Positions 38,099 to 48,266 of a DNA stretch of 64,000 nt are shown one piece after another. The position numbers and the translations under genes are program-made. Below the pieces are notes generated by a model. The model ran no database searches, was not told the DNA's origin, and saw only the letters and a program-made list of their open reading frames with translations. This stretch comes from Pirellula sp. SH-Sr6A. GTDB lineage: Bacteria > Planctomycetota > Planctomycetia > Pirellulales > Pirellulaceae. Where the stretch lies: the NCBI RefSeq assembly GCF_001610875.1, contig NZ_CP011272.1:4879988-4943987 (forward strand), read 5' to 3'. The stretch's first letter is position 1, and every line of letters starts with the position of its first letter.

Positions 38099-39112
38099 AT
38101 GAACTCGCCTGCAGCCGATGCGATGGAGTCCCCCGATGTTGCGCAGGCCGAACGGTTGCAAAGTGCGATGGCAAAGGTGCGGAAACAAGTCGCCAATGCC
38201 ATCGTGGGTCAAGACAAAACCGTCGAACAATTGCTGATCGCCATCTTGGCCGGCGGCCATTGCTTGCTCGAAGGAGTGCCTGGATTGGCCAAGACGCTTA
38301 TGGTCCGGTCGCTCGCTCAAGCCATGGAGCTACAGTTCCAGAGGATTCAGTTCACACCCGATCTCATGCCGGCCGACATCACAGGTACCGACATCATCCA
38401 GCAAGCCAACGACGGCCAGCGGCATCTCGTCTTCGAGAAAGGGCCCGTCTTCACGCAGATCCTGCTCGCGGATGAAATCAACCGCACCCCTCCGAAAACG
38501 CAAGCCGCATTGCTCGAAGCAATGCAAGAGCACTCGGTTACCGTCGGAGGAAAGCATTACCAACTGCAAGAGCCTTTTTTCGTCCTCGCAACGCAAAATC
38601 CGATTGAACAGGAGGGGACCTACCCCCTCCCTGAAGCACAGCGTGATCGATTTCTCTTTCAAACGATCGTCGATTATCCAACACGCGATCAAGAAGCCGC
38701 TATCATCGACTTGACCACCGGTTCGAAAAGCTCCTCCATCACTCCTGTCGTCAACGGCGAAGATATCATCGCCTTCCAAAAACTCGTGCGCCTCGTACCA
38801 TTGCCCGAATCGGTGAAGCAGCTTGTTCTGAACATCGTCCGATCGCTACGTCCCAATGATTCCGACGCTCCGAAATGGGTTCCTGGGTTGGTGCAGTGGG
38901 GCCCGGGACCGCGTGCGAGTCAACAGTTGGTGATGGCGAGCAAGGCGCGCGCTCTTCTGTCCGGCCGCTACCATGTCACGACAGAAGATTTGGTCGCGCT
39001 CGCCCCGCCTGTATTGCGTCATCGAATTGTTCCTACGTTCAGCGCTCAAGCCGAGGGGATCACGTCCGATGCCATCATCGCAAAATTGCTTGAGCAATTG
39101 GTCCGACGATAA
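38099..39112 (+). CDS. MoxR-family AAA+ ATPase
   Basis: The 337-residue protein has [20 protein letters not shown] (Walker A), [20 protein letters not shown] (Walker B with sensor 1 region), [20 protein letters not shown] and a lid domain. MoxR proteins act as chaperones that insert metals or remodel vWA-domain partners. It begins a rightward operon with DUF58, BatA-like and vWA membrane proteins, its usual companions. The start is ATG at 38099 with a weak ribosome site. Confidence 0.95.
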   Translation: MNSPAADAMESPDVAQAERLQSAMAKVRKQVANAIVGQDKTVEQLLIAILAGGHCLLEGVPGLAKTLMVRSLAQAMELQFQRIQFTPDLMPADITGTDIIQQANDGQRHLVFEKGPVFTQILLADEINRTPPKTQAALLEAMQEHSVTVGGKHYQLQEPFFVLATQNPIEQEGTYPLPEAQRDRFLFQTIVDYPTRDQEAAIIDLTTGSKSSSITPVVNGEDIIAFQKLVRLVPLPESVKQLVLNIVRSLRPNDSDAPKWVPGLVQWGPGPRASQQLVMASKARALLSGRYHVTTEDLVALAPPVLRHRIVPTFSAQAEGITSDAIIAKLLEQLVRR

Positions 39113-39136
39113 TCTCATTCGATTTGGACCATAACT

Positions 39137-40045
39137 GTGAAGAATCCCCTTCTGCGATGGCTCACTCCCACCGACATGACACGTGTCGGGTCGCTGCAAC
39201 TCTTGGCGCGTCAAGTCGTCGAAGGAGTACGGGGTGGGATTCACCGTTCACGGCATACGGGAGCTAGTGTTGATTTCAAAGAGCACCGCCCCTATGTGAC
39301 GGGGGACGAAATCCGCACGATCGATTGGAAGCTCTTCGGAAAGACGGACCGCCTGTACATCCGACAGTACGAAGATGAAACCAATCTACGTTGCACACTT
39401 TTGATCGACCAAAGCGGTTCGATGCGTTACGCGGGACAACAGTCTGCCGGTTTGAGCAAACACGAGTATGCGGTCCGGCTCGCTGCATGCATGGCTTATT
39501 TACTGGTGTCCCAGCAGGACGCGGTGGGGGTAGCAACGTTTGATGCTAAGATCCGGCTCTTTCTCCCGCCGAAGAATCAGCCCGGCCATCTCCACCACAT
39601 CATGGAACTCCTCGCGCAATCCACTCCTGAGGGTGAAGCGGATTGGGGGCAGACCACCGAAGAGTTTTTACGTCGCAGCAAACGTCGAGGTTTGGTAATT
39701 GTCCTCTCCGACACCTTTAGCGACGCAGACTCGGTGGTGAAATCTCTGGCGCTGCTCCGGAGCAATCAACAGGAGGTCGTCCTATTTCAAATTGTCGACG
39801 AGGACGAACTGGAGTTTCCTTTTCAACAGAGAACGATGTTTCGGTCTCTGGAGCTGGCGACCGACGAACAAATCGTGGAACCCGCCACCATCCGAGCTCG
39901 GTATCTCGAAAATCTCGCTTCCCACCAAGAGACGATTCGAAAGGGATGCGAACAGAATGGTGTGGACTTGATTTCGTTGACCACCGTCCAGTCCTATAGC
40001 GAAGCCATCCAGCGGTACCTAGCGCGGCGAAGAGGGGCTCGATGA
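39137..40045 (+). CDS. DUF58 protein with vWA-like fold
   Basis: The 302-residue protein begins at GTG. DUF58 landmarks are SRHTGASVDFKEHRPYVTGD, IRTIDWKLFGKTDRLYIRQY and the MIDAS-like TLLIDQSGSMRYAGQ. It lies 24 bases after moxR and overlaps the BatA-like gene by four bases. DUF58 proteins are taken as partners of MoxR ATPases in envelope quality control or signalling. Confidence 0.92.
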   Translation: MKNPLLRWLTPTDMTRVGSLQLLARQVVEGVRGGIHRSRHTGASVDFKEHRPYVTGDEIRTIDWKLFGKTDRLYIRQYEDETNLRCTLLIDQSGSMRYAGQQSAGLSKHEYAVRLAACMAYLLVSQQDAVGVATFDAKIRLFLPPKNQPGHLHHIMELLAQSTPEGEADWGQTTEEFLRRSKRRGLVIVLSDTFSDADSVVKSLALLRSNQQEVVLFQIVDEDELEFPFQQRTMFRSLELATDEQIVEPATIRARYLENLASHQETIRKGCEQNGVDLISLTTVQSYSEAIQRYLARRRGAR

Positions 40046-42348
40046 CGTTCCTCAATGCGATCTTGGCGATGGGAGCAACAGCCTTTGTCTTGCCCCTCGT
40101 GATCCATCTCCTCTATCGGAGCCGATTCCGTGTGGTCGAGTGGGGGGCGATGCGCTTTCTGCAGGCAACTCGCAGCTCGAATTCCAGACGCTTTCAACTC
40201 AAACAGTGGCTTCTCCTATTGCTCCGATGCCTGATACCGGTTTTCCTAGCGCTCGCGATGTCCCGACCTCTCATGCAATCCTGGAGTTCAGGGGGCCTGG
40301 GCAGTTCCCTTTCCCTCGCAATCCTTTTGGACGACTCGGTCTCCATGCAGGCGCTGCGAGAGGATAGTACCACGCGCTGGAACTATGCGCTGAGCCAGAT
40401 CGCACAGCTTCGTGAAGAGCTGCCGGAAAACGCTCGCGTCGCCGTGGTTCTTGCGGGAACACCACCCCGAATCATCGAAACGGAAACCAGAGCCGACTTG
40501 GCGAATTGGTTGCGAGCAGCTCGCGAGAATCCCTCGATTGCGGGAAGCCTCGATTCCGAGAATTCTCAGTCACTAGCCCTCGAATGGCTTGGTCGGCAAC
40601 AAACCTCTTCCCGATTTATGCTCCTGGCGACTGACTTGGAAGAGAAAGATTGGGCGGCAAAAGAAGAATCGTGGACGAGATTTGCGGATCGTCTTTCAGA
40701 ACAAATTGTTGCGCCCAAGTTTTCGCTGCTTCATACTGCGGATGCATTATTCGAGCCAACCGAACAGCGATTGCTACGAAATGGGAGCATCTATGTTCGG
40801 GAAACGTCTCCCAGATGGGTTACTCCTAACGAACCAATAGAGTTGAAAGCGGTTGTCTTCAACGATAGTCATGAGGCTTGCAATGACACCCCAATTCGTT
40901 TGTTCATCGACGGGAAAGAGGTGGAGGAGCAGCGTATAAGCTTAGGGCCAAATAGCCAAACAGAAGTCACCTTCAGGTGGACACCGTCCGAGACTCGCGA
41001 GTACTTGGCCCGTATCGCGATGGACTTGGACGACCGTTTGCGATTCGACAACGACTCCTATATTTCCCTGCGTGTCCTTTCTCCGGTTCGCGTCATGCTG
41101 GTCGATGGGGATCGAAAGCCCGAGAAGATGGCGAGCGAAAGCGACTATCTCAAGCTAGCGTTGGCACCCTTCTCGCAGTTGGCGACTGGGAGATCGGACC
41201 CCTTCGAGTGCACGGTCGTCGGTCCCAACGAATGGGGCGAGGCCCAAATCCAGAACTCGGAAGTGATTGTACTTTGCAACGTTCCGAATCTCACCGAGAG
41301 CCAGTCCTCGATCTTGGCCAACTGGGTCCAAAGAGGGGGAGGCCTTTTGGTTTTCCCGGGCGACCGAACCAATGGAGAGGCTTGGAATCGTTTGCCTCTT
41401 CTAGAGCACGGAGGGATCCGGAGCACGGAGGTAAAACCTCGGTGGATTGCGGAGTCAGCGCTACCTCTCGCCCCAGGTGCGAGCAATCCCTTATCGCCTG
41501 TCGAGTCGGATGAGAAGATCGCTATCGACACCGACAGTTTCCAGTGGAGCAAGCTGCGAGAGCTTTCCAGACCTAGCCTCGAATCGCTCCGAGACACGCT
41601 GATCGAAGCCTACACCCCGATCACCGATTCCCTACCCAAAGGCTCTCAAGTCGTGGCGAAGCTCAGCAATGGGGACGCATGGATTGTTCGCTCTACACTG
41701 GGCAGAGGAACCGTTTTATGGTTCTCCTTCTCATGCGATCGCTCGGATTCCAACCTACCCTCCCGCGCGGCATTTGTGCCACTGGTGCAACGTATTGTTT
41801 CGGATGCAGCGGAACGAGATGCTCGATCAGCCTTACTCGCGCCTGGAGAGCCATGGTCCATACCCAATCCCCCGCCCCGTGAGATCAGTACTGCGGGACA
41901 GGTACAAGATGGGTTGCGAGAGAGCCTCACCGTCATCGATCCTTTTGCGGCGATGAGAGAATGGCAAGGTTCCGAATGGCTCGATACGCGGCAGCAGGGA
42001 GTTTACGAAGCGAAATGGAAGCAAGGCCCCCTCGAGGTGCGATCTTTGGCAGTCGTCGATTCCCGCGTGGGGGAAGCGGAGGATCAACGCGAATCTCGCT
42101 TGCTGCCATGGAGCCCGAATTCCGCGAAGACATGGTTGGAGGAAAGAAACTGGCCCGTTTCCCAATCTACTTCCGACTATCTGACCGCGATGCGTGCCGA
42201 TTTCCTCGGCCGTGAGATATGGAGCTGGTTTTGGATCGGTGCCGTTCTCTGCTTTCTCGCAGAAATGGCGATCGAGCAATCCTATAGGAGCAAACGGGGA
42301 ACGAAAGCGAAGGCGATACGAAGAGCGAGCGAGGTGCCATCGCGATGA
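40042..42348 (+). CDS. BatA-like membrane protein with vWA and GATase-like regions
   Basis: The 768-residue protein starts with the BatA N-terminal helix set (GATAFVLPLVIHLLYRSRFR, WLLLLLRCLIPVFLALAMSR). A vWA-like domain follows (LSLAILLDDSVSMQAL), then a beta-sandwich CARDB-like part (PIELKAVVFNDSHEACNDTP), a GATase-like segment (GGGLLVFPGDRTNGEAWN) and a final membrane helix (WFWIGAVLCFLAEMAIEQSY). It overlaps both neighbours by four bases. The organisation is typical of planctomycete MoxR clusters. Exact function unknown. Confidence 0.85.
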   Translation: MTFLNAILAMGATAFVLPLVIHLLYRSRFRVVEWGAMRFLQATRSSNSRRFQLKQWLLLLLRCLIPVFLALAMSRPLMQSWSSGGLGSSLSLAILLDDSVSMQALREDSTTRWNYALSQIAQLREELPENARVAVVLAGTPPRIIETETRADLANWLRAARENPSIAGSLDSENSQSLALEWLGRQQTSSRFMLLATDLEEKDWAAKEESWTRFADRLSEQIVAPKFSLLHTADALFEPTEQRLLRNGSIYVRETSPRWVTPNEPIELKAVVFNDSHEACNDTPIRLFIDGKEVEEQRISLGPNSQTEVTFRWTPSETREYLARIAMDLDDRLRFDNDSYISLRVLSPVRVMLVDGDRKPEKMASESDYLKLALAPFSQLATGRSDPFECTVVGPNEWGEAQIQNSEVIVLCNVPNLTESQSSILANWVQRGGGLLVFPGDRTNGEAWNRLPLLEHGGIRSTEVKPRWIAESALPLAPGASNPLSPVESDEKIAIDTDSFQWSKLRELSRPSLESLRDTLIEAYTPITDSLPKGSQVVAKLSNGDAWIVRSTLGRGTVLWFSFSCDRSDSNLPSRAAFVPLVQRIVSDAAERDARSALLAPGEPWSIPNPPPREISTAGQVQDGLRESLTVIDPFAAMREWQGSEWLDTRQQGVYEAKWKQGPLEVRSLAVVDSRVGEAEDQRESRLLPWSPNSAKTWLEERNWPVSQSTSDYLTAMRADFLGREIWSWFWIGAVLCFLAEMAIEQSYRSKRGTKAKAIRRASEVPSR

Positions 42349-44732
42349 GATTGGAGTTCACAGGAAGCGTACCCGGTTGGTGGATTGCAGCGCTCGCATT
42401 GCTCGGAGGGATGTTGATCGCCAGTTGGTATTGGCGCGAAACGCGATGGTTACAGCGCCCCTGGAGCTTCGTCCTTCCCTTGTTACGAGCGATGGCGTTT
42501 GCCTTGATGCTCGGTATGCTAGCGGGGCCGACAATTCGATACCAGCACGTCGATGGAACGCTCGGACGGATCGCTTGGGTTCTAGATCGATCGAAGAGTA
42601 TGGCGATCCAAGATCCGGGCAAAGACCAGTCGAGAATCGATCAATTGCAAGCGGCGCTCCAGGCCAGTGGCAGCGGCAATCCTCGCGGAGGGGTCATCGA
42701 TCGCGTGGCGGAAAGCCATCATCTGCGTCTCTTTGCTGCGACAGGTGAAAAGCTTTGGGATTCTCTTGAGGATCCGGAGCCGGTTCCCTCGGCCATCTGG
42801 AATGCCGCTGAGAGCTCGACTCCGCTCGGAGATGTGTTGCTCTCGATCCTTTCGACCAGCGAACAAGCGGAGAATACTTCGAATCCTGATTCACCCGCCG
42901 CGTGGGACGCGATCGTTCTCCTGACCGATGGACAGAGCAACGTTGGAGCGACCGTCGACGATGTGGTTCGTTCTAGCGGCCGGCGCGTCCCTATCTATTC
43001 ACTCGGTGTCGGGGATAGAAATGAGCCGGTGGACATCGCCGTTTTGGAAGCGACCTTTTCGTCTTCGGTGCGAAGCGAAGACCGATTGCGAGGTAGTCTG
43101 CGAGTGAAAGAAACCTTGCCCGTCGGAACGGTCTATCGTGTTGGAATAGAACACGAGGGGGAAATGGTTTGGAGCCAAGAAGTCATCTCGCAGAACCGGG
43201 GAGTGTATGAAGTTACCCTGGATGTACCCGCTGCTCCACTTCTCGCAAGAGCCCAGCAGCTTCATCCCTCCCGATTCGAACAACGAGCTGTTCCATTGGA
43301 CTTGAACGCATGGGTCGAAACCGAGGCCGCCGAACTAACCCAGGAAAACAATCGTTTGGCATCGTCGGCTTGGGGCGTCGTCAAGCAGAATTCGCTACTC
43401 CTTTTGGACCCGCTAGGTGGTTGGGAGTCTCGATATCTCCGCAACGCACTCGACCGCGATCCTGCGTGGAAGGTCAACGCGTTCCTGGGACCGAATGCTT
43501 TCCGTTCCGAGTTCTTTCCACGCACCAAGCAAGAACTCTTCGAACTTGATCTTCTCATCATGACCATGGAGAGCGCCAGCAGCATTCCAGCCGACAAACA
43601 AGCTTGGCTGCGAGATTATGTCGCATACGCAGGAGCCGGCTTGATCGTCCTCGATAGCGTCAAAGGCACCGACCAAATCCCCCCCGCTTGGCTGCAGGAA
43701 TTGCTGCCGGTACAAGCCACCGAAACTTCGGCGCAGCCAAATGTTCCGAATCCTGACTTGGCATCAAGTTTACCTGCCAATGTCCTAGGGAATTCCCGAG
43801 TCGCGATCCAGACCTTGAAGCTGACATCGATCGGTTCGCAACAACCTGCCTTTCAATTTGAGTCCGAGGGGATCGCAAACCAAAAGCTTTGGAGTCAATT
43901 GCAGCCACCCCACACGTACCGAAACCGAGAACCGAAAGGAGGAGCGGAGGTGATGGTAGAGGGGATCGTGGACCGGAATCGGTCGATACCGTTGATCGCG
44001 ACGCAGAGATTCGGACAGGGGCGTGTCGTTTACTTGGCATCCGACGAAACATGGCGTTGGCGATATGGCGTATCGGATCTTTACCATCAACGTTTTTGGA
44101 ATCAGTTGGCGGGATGGATCATGCGTCCCCCTTTCATCGTTCGCGGGGAAAGGATTGCAATCGACGCAGGAGCGAGAGTGGTCCGGCATGGCGAGTCCGT
44201 AACCATTCGAGCCAAAATCTTGGGTGACGACGGGTTACCGATCGGATTGGAGCGTGTTCAAGCGACGGTGGAAGGGAATGGTCAGACCGTTGCCGTCGTG
44301 GAACTTCAAGCGGTCGAGAATGCGGAAGGTTTCTTTGAAGGAGAGTGGACCATCCCCTCCACGGGAGTCGTCCCGATCGAGGACTCGCTGGTTCCCATCG
44401 AAGGGGAATATCGAATCCAGCTTGTTCCTGCTGGTCTGCCTGAAGAATCCAAGCTCCTCGCCACGTCCATCTATGTGATGCGCCCCCCGGATCGGGAGTT
44501 GGAACAATTGGCTCGGAATGAATCCCTGCTCCGGAGCACGGCGGAAGAGACGGGTGGTCAGTATTTGGATATTCAACAAAGCGAAGAACTGGTCGAGCGA
44601 TTGCGAGCTTACTCGAATGGTAAAGTCCTCGGAGTCATCCTCCCCCTATGGCAAAGTTTCCCTTGGTTCTTTGCAATTTTGATTTTGCTAGCGTCCGAAT
44701 GGTGGCTCCGTAAACGAGTGGGTCTGGTCTGA
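42345..44732 (+). CDS. Membrane protein with vWA-like and GATase-like domains, paralogue of 23967-26420
   Basis: The 795-residue protein has N-terminal helices (WIAALALLGGMLIASWYW, LLRAMAFALMLGMLAGP), a vWA-like domain (IAWVLDRSKSMAIQDPG, AIVLLTDGQSNVGATV), a GATase-like domain (AYAGAGLIVLDSVKGTDQIP, PLIATQRFGQGRVVYLAS) and a C-terminal helix (FFAILILLASEWWLRKRVGL). The order and both ends match the 817-residue protein of the leftward operon. It closes the MoxR operon; the next gene follows after 130 bases. Confidence 0.82.
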   Translation: MRLEFTGSVPGWWIAALALLGGMLIASWYWRETRWLQRPWSFVLPLLRAMAFALMLGMLAGPTIRYQHVDGTLGRIAWVLDRSKSMAIQDPGKDQSRIDQLQAALQASGSGNPRGGVIDRVAESHHLRLFAATGEKLWDSLEDPEPVPSAIWNAAESSTPLGDVLLSILSTSEQAENTSNPDSPAAWDAIVLLTDGQSNVGATVDDVVRSSGRRVPIYSLGVGDRNEPVDIAVLEATFSSSVRSEDRLRGSLRVKETLPVGTVYRVGIEHEGEMVWSQEVISQNRGVYEVTLDVPAAPLLARAQQLHPSRFEQRAVPLDLNAWVETEAAELTQENNRLASSAWGVVKQNSLLLLDPLGGWESRYLRNALDRDPAWKVNAFLGPNAFRSEFFPRTKQELFELDLLIMTMESASSIPADKQAWLRDYVAYAGAGLIVLDSVKGTDQIPPAWLQELLPVQATETSAQPNVPNPDLASSLPANVLGNSRVAIQTLKLTSIGSQQPAFQFESEGIANQKLWSQLQPPHTYRNREPKGGAEVMVEGIVDRNRSIPLIATQRFGQGRVVYLASDETWRWRYGVSDLYHQRFWNQLAGWIMRPPFIVRGERIAIDAGARVVRHGESVTIRAKILGDDGLPIGLERVQATVEGNGQTVAVVELQAVENAEGFFEGEWTIPSTGVVPIEDSLVPIEGEYRIQLVPAGLPEESKLLATSIYVMRPPDRELEQLARNESLLRSTAEETGGQYLDIQQSEELVERLRAYSNGKVLGVILPLWQSFPWFFAILILLASEWWLRKRVGLV

Positions 44733-44864
44733 CGTCGGGAGGCGAACCGTATCCTTGCAAGCATTGTCTGGTGAAACTCCGTTGCAAGAATCGTAGTAGC
44801 TCGGCTATGGTGATATGGGAAAGTGAAATCGTCCGAATCAGTTGAGAGAAGCGGGAGTCAGGTC

Positions 44865-46133
44865 ATGAATTGCAAACAAATGGTAGCCGCGGTTGCCTTG
44901 CTCTGTTGGATGGCCTCTCCGTCCCTGCTCGCGCAAGACTTTCTCAAACAGCTGGAGGAGAAGATCCTCAAGCGTCAGCAGGAGGCGAAGGCCAAGGATT
45001 CGGCTGCGAAAGAGACCAAGAATTCAAAACCTTCGACCGATAGCGGGAGCGCTGGCAAGCCTGGACTCGGAGAGAGCCTCCTCCAATTGAATCCACCAGT
45101 CGCCATGCCACGAGAGGCTGGGCCAAACGAGGCGGAACCGAAAGTGGGTGCCAAAAACGCCTCGAACGCTTCCGACGAGGAGAATGAATTGCTCCCGCCG
45201 CCGCGGAGTGCGACCGGCCCCAAGCGTGCTTCGGCGGCCCCACCCCCTTTCCCCGCTCCCCAACAAACCAATCCCCAATCACCTAATCCACGGCAGGCTC
45301 GTCCACAGCAATCCCCTTCCCAGCAACCCGGTGGCGGCTATTTGGGGATGACCGTCGAATCCTCAGCAGGAGGAGGGTTCGGTCTGAACGTCGCACAGGT
45401 CACACCCGATTCGCCAGCGTTCAAAGCCGGCTTTCGGCCTGGAGATCGACTGATTGGGGTCGAGGGGACCGCCGTGGCCACCGTGGAGGACTTCGCCATC
45501 CAGCTAGCCGAATATCCGCCGGGCACCCCCATTCGTTTCTTGGTGGATCGACGTGGAAAGAATATGAGCTTGGTCGCGGTTTTGATGGACCGCAGCATCG
45601 CGAACCGTATCCATGGCAACGTTCCCGGCGCGATTCCTTATGAGCCGGTCGCGCCTCAGCCGGGCGAGGCGTACTTTGGGGTCAACGTTTCGAATATGTC
45701 GGAGGCGTTTCGCAAACAGTTTGCCATCGGTGCTTACCGCGGTGCGTCGGTGACCGATGTAATCTCCGGGTCGCCCGCGGAGCGAGCAGGCTTGAGGCCC
45801 GGCGACTGCATCGTCTCCATGCGAGGTGAGGAAGTCAAAAATGCAGACGATGTGTACGACCATATTCTCACCGCGAGCCCCGGGGAGCTGATGGAGTTCA
45901 CCTTCTACCGAGGTTCCATCCTTCAACGGGGAAGCGCTGTGCTGGTTCGAAAGAATACACCGGAGACCTCAGGTGAATGGGAGGGTACCGGTATCACGGC
46001 CGAGATGTTGACGCCCGAATACGTTTCCGCCTTGCAAATGGAGTTGGAACGAGTCGCGACCGAACTATCGACTGCCCAAGAACGGATTGCGGAGTTGGAA
46101 GCCAGATTGAAGCAGTTGGAGTCCCGCCCCTAA
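44865..46133 (+). CDS. Exported protein with two PDZ domains
   Basis: The 422-residue protein starts at ATG 44865 after GGGAG; an in-frame GTG at 44823 is less likely. A signal peptide (VAAVALLCWMASPSLLAQ) is followed by a disordered Pro/Lys-rich region to about residue 150. PDZ 1 begins GGGYLGMTVESSAGGG and includes SPAFKAGFRPGDRLIGV. PDZ 2 begins EAYFGVNVSNM and includes SPAERAGLRPGDCIVSM. A short coiled coil ends the chain. No protease domain is present, so it is likely a periplasmic adaptor. Confidence 0.85.
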   Translation: MNCKQMVAAVALLCWMASPSLLAQDFLKQLEEKILKRQQEAKAKDSAAKETKNSKPSTDSGSAGKPGLGESLLQLNPPVAMPREAGPNEAEPKVGAKNASNASDEENELLPPPRSATGPKRASAAPPPFPAPQQTNPQSPNPRQARPQQSPSQQPGGGYLGMTVESSAGGGFGLNVAQVTPDSPAFKAGFRPGDRLIGVEGTAVATVEDFAIQLAEYPPGTPIRFLVDRRGKNMSLVAVLMDRSIANRIHGNVPGAIPYEPVAPQPGEAYFGVNVSNMSEAFRKQFAIGAYRGASVTDVISGSPAERAGLRPGDCIVSMRGEEVKNADDVYDHILTASPGELMEFTFYRGSILQRGSAVLVRKNTPETSGEWEGTGITAEMLTPEYVSALQMELERVATELSTAQERIAELEARLKQLESRP

Positions 46134-46158
46134 CGATCCGTCCTGTTACAATGGTGGG

Positions 46159-48255
46159 ATGAATCCCTCCAACCTCCCCCACCGCCGATCGTTTCTTTCT
46201 CACATCGCCTCTACCTCTCTCGTGCTGAGCGCCACCGCGGGGCCCTCTTCGCTCGGGCAAAGGGCTCTCGGTGCTCCCCTCTTCGCGCCGCAGGAGAAAG
46301 CTTGGCAGCCTCTCCAGCGATTCAGCCGGATGACCCAGGAGTGGCTCATCGATCAGGTTCGACAAGCCGAGGAGGAGGGGAACCGATTGCGAGCCCAAGT
46401 CCGCTCCCCGGAGGAGGCTGCGCAGTACGTAGCCAGCTGCCAGGAACGCGCACGGCAATGCTTCGGACCTTTGCCCGAAAAGACACCCCTTCACGCCAAA
46501 GTCATGAAGGTCACGGAGCGGGACACCTATCGAATCGAGAATGTGATCTTCCAAAGCCGCCCCGGATTTTGGGTGACTGCCAATCTCTATGTTCCGAAGG
46601 GGCTACGAGGGAAAGCGCCGGGAGTCGTCGGCACCTGCGGTCACTCGGCCAATGGCAAAGCGGCCGAAGCCTACCAGTCTTTCGCGCAGGGTTTAGCGAG
46701 ACTTGGTTATGTCTCGCTGATCTACGACCCGATCGGCCAAGGGGAGCGCCTGCAGTACTCCGCGCCAGATCGCAAAGCCAAATGGTCTTCCGGCGTCTCC
46801 GAGCACATCCAAATGGGGAACCAGCAGACGTTGGTCGGCGAGTTCCTGGGGACGTGGTTTGCATGGGATGGAATCCGTGCCCTCGATTACTTGCTGACTC
46901 GCGAAGAGGTGGACCCTAACCATGTCGGTGTCACCGGAAACTCCGGCGGCGGCACCCAGACGACTTGGCTTTGCGCCTTGGAATCCCGTTGGACGATGGC
47001 CGCCCCCGCTTGCTTCATCACCACCTTCCGACGGAATGCTGAAAACGAACTCCCTGCGGACACCGAGCAGTGCCCACCGAAGGCCCTCGCGCTGCGTATG
47101 GACCACTCGGACTTCCTCGCCGCGATGGCTCCCAAGCCGATGGTGATTCTCGCCCAAGAGAAGGACTTCTTCGACGTTCGCGGTGCAGAGGAGGCGTACG
47201 AGCGGCTCAAGGGACTCTACACCGCGATGGGGAAACCAGACAACCTGCAATTGGTCATCGGCCCCAACTACCACGGGTTTTCCCAAGAGAACCGTGAATC
47301 GATGTACCGATTCTTCAACACACATACCCAATTGAAAGATCGCGATGTCGAATCGGACATGGTTATTGAGAGTGACGAAACACTCTGGTGCACTCCTAGG
47401 GGTTCGGTCGCCGACTTAGAATCCAAAACCGTTTTCTCTTACACGCGAGATATCGCCCAATCGCACCAAAGCACAAGGCAGAAGCCGACCGCTAGCGAAT
47501 TGCCAGAACGTATCCGGACAACGTTGCGCATTGTCGCGCCGTCGGGTGATCCCGAGTACCGCATCTTACGAAGCGTCGGCAATCGCCTTTATCCAGCGAA
47601 GGAGTATGCGACCTATGCCGTCGACACCGAGGTAGGAATACAAGCGATCGTGACGATGCTCTCGCCCGAGAATTGGATGTCCCGTCCGAGTCAGGATCTC
47701 ACCGATGTCATACTCTATGTCTCGCATCGCTCGAGCGATAGCGAACTGCGTGACGACGCTTGGCTCCGTGAACAGGTCCGAGCGGCAGGTGTTACACCCT
47801 TTTTCGCATGCGACGTTCGTGGAATTGGAGATTCACAACCGGACACGTGCGGCGCCAACCAATTCGACAACCCCTACGGCAGTGACTACTTCGGTGCAGC
47901 CCATGGCCTCATGCTGGATCGTCCCGTCTTAGGTCAACGAGTGACGGATTGTTTGCACACGATCCGGTGGCTTGAAGCCATGGGGACCCGACGGATCCAT
48001 CTCCTAGGAGCTGGCTGGGGTGCGGTGGTTGCAGCATTGGCGGGTGTTATGAGTTCCACCGTGAATCGTGTGACGCTGAAAAATGCCTTGGTCTCGTTTC
48101 AGTCGGTCGCGGAGACCGAAGACTACGATTGGCCCTTTGCGATGCTCCCTCCGGGTATCCTGAAAACATTTGATCTGCCAGACTGCTACGAAGCCTTGGC
48201 AGCGAAAAATCTTCAGCAAGTGGACCCATGGGGAGCAAAGGATGGGAAACGCTAA
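46159..48255 (+). CDS. Alpha/beta hydrolase, acetyl-xylan-esterase-like, Tat-type signal
   Basis: The 698-residue protein starts with HRRSFLSHIASTSLVLSATA, a twin-arginine-like signal. The first hydrolase domain has GTCGHSANGKAAEAYQ, YDPIGQGERLQY, the nucleophile in GVTGNSGGGTQTTW (Ser near residue 259) and the catalytic His in PNYHGFSQE (near 370), as in the acetyl-xylan esterase/abhydrolase_7 group. The second half (about 420-698) is a degenerate repeat of the fold (PFFACDVRGIGDSQPDTCG, IHLLGAGWGAVVAALAG), with the nucleophile Ser replaced. Likely an exported esterase on plant or algal polysaccharides. Confidence 0.82.
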   Translation: MNPSNLPHRRSFLSHIASTSLVLSATAGPSSLGQRALGAPLFAPQEKAWQPLQRFSRMTQEWLIDQVRQAEEEGNRLRAQVRSPEEAAQYVASCQERARQCFGPLPEKTPLHAKVMKVTERDTYRIENVIFQSRPGFWVTANLYVPKGLRGKAPGVVGTCGHSANGKAAEAYQSFAQGLARLGYVSLIYDPIGQGERLQYSAPDRKAKWSSGVSEHIQMGNQQTLVGEFLGTWFAWDGIRALDYLLTREEVDPNHVGVTGNSGGGTQTTWLCALESRWTMAAPACFITTFRRNAENELPADTEQCPPKALALRMDHSDFLAAMAPKPMVILAQEKDFFDVRGAEEAYERLKGLYTAMGKPDNLQLVIGPNYHGFSQENRESMYRFFNTHTQLKDRDVESDMVIESDETLWCTPRGSVADLESKTVFSYTRDIAQSHQSTRQKPTASELPERIRTTLRIVAPSGDPEYRILRSVGNRLYPAKEYATYAVDTEVGIQAIVTMLSPENWMSRPSQDLTDVILYVSHRSSDSELRDDAWLREQVRAAGVTPFFACDVRGIGDSQPDTCGANQFDNPYGSDYFGAAHGLMLDRPVLGQRVTDCLHTIRWLEAMGTRRIHLLGAGWGAVVAALAGVMSSTVNRVTLKNALVSFQSVAETEDYDWPFAMLPPGILKTFDLPDCYEALAAKNLQQVDPWGAKDGKR

Positions 48256-48266
48256 GGCTTCCACGC

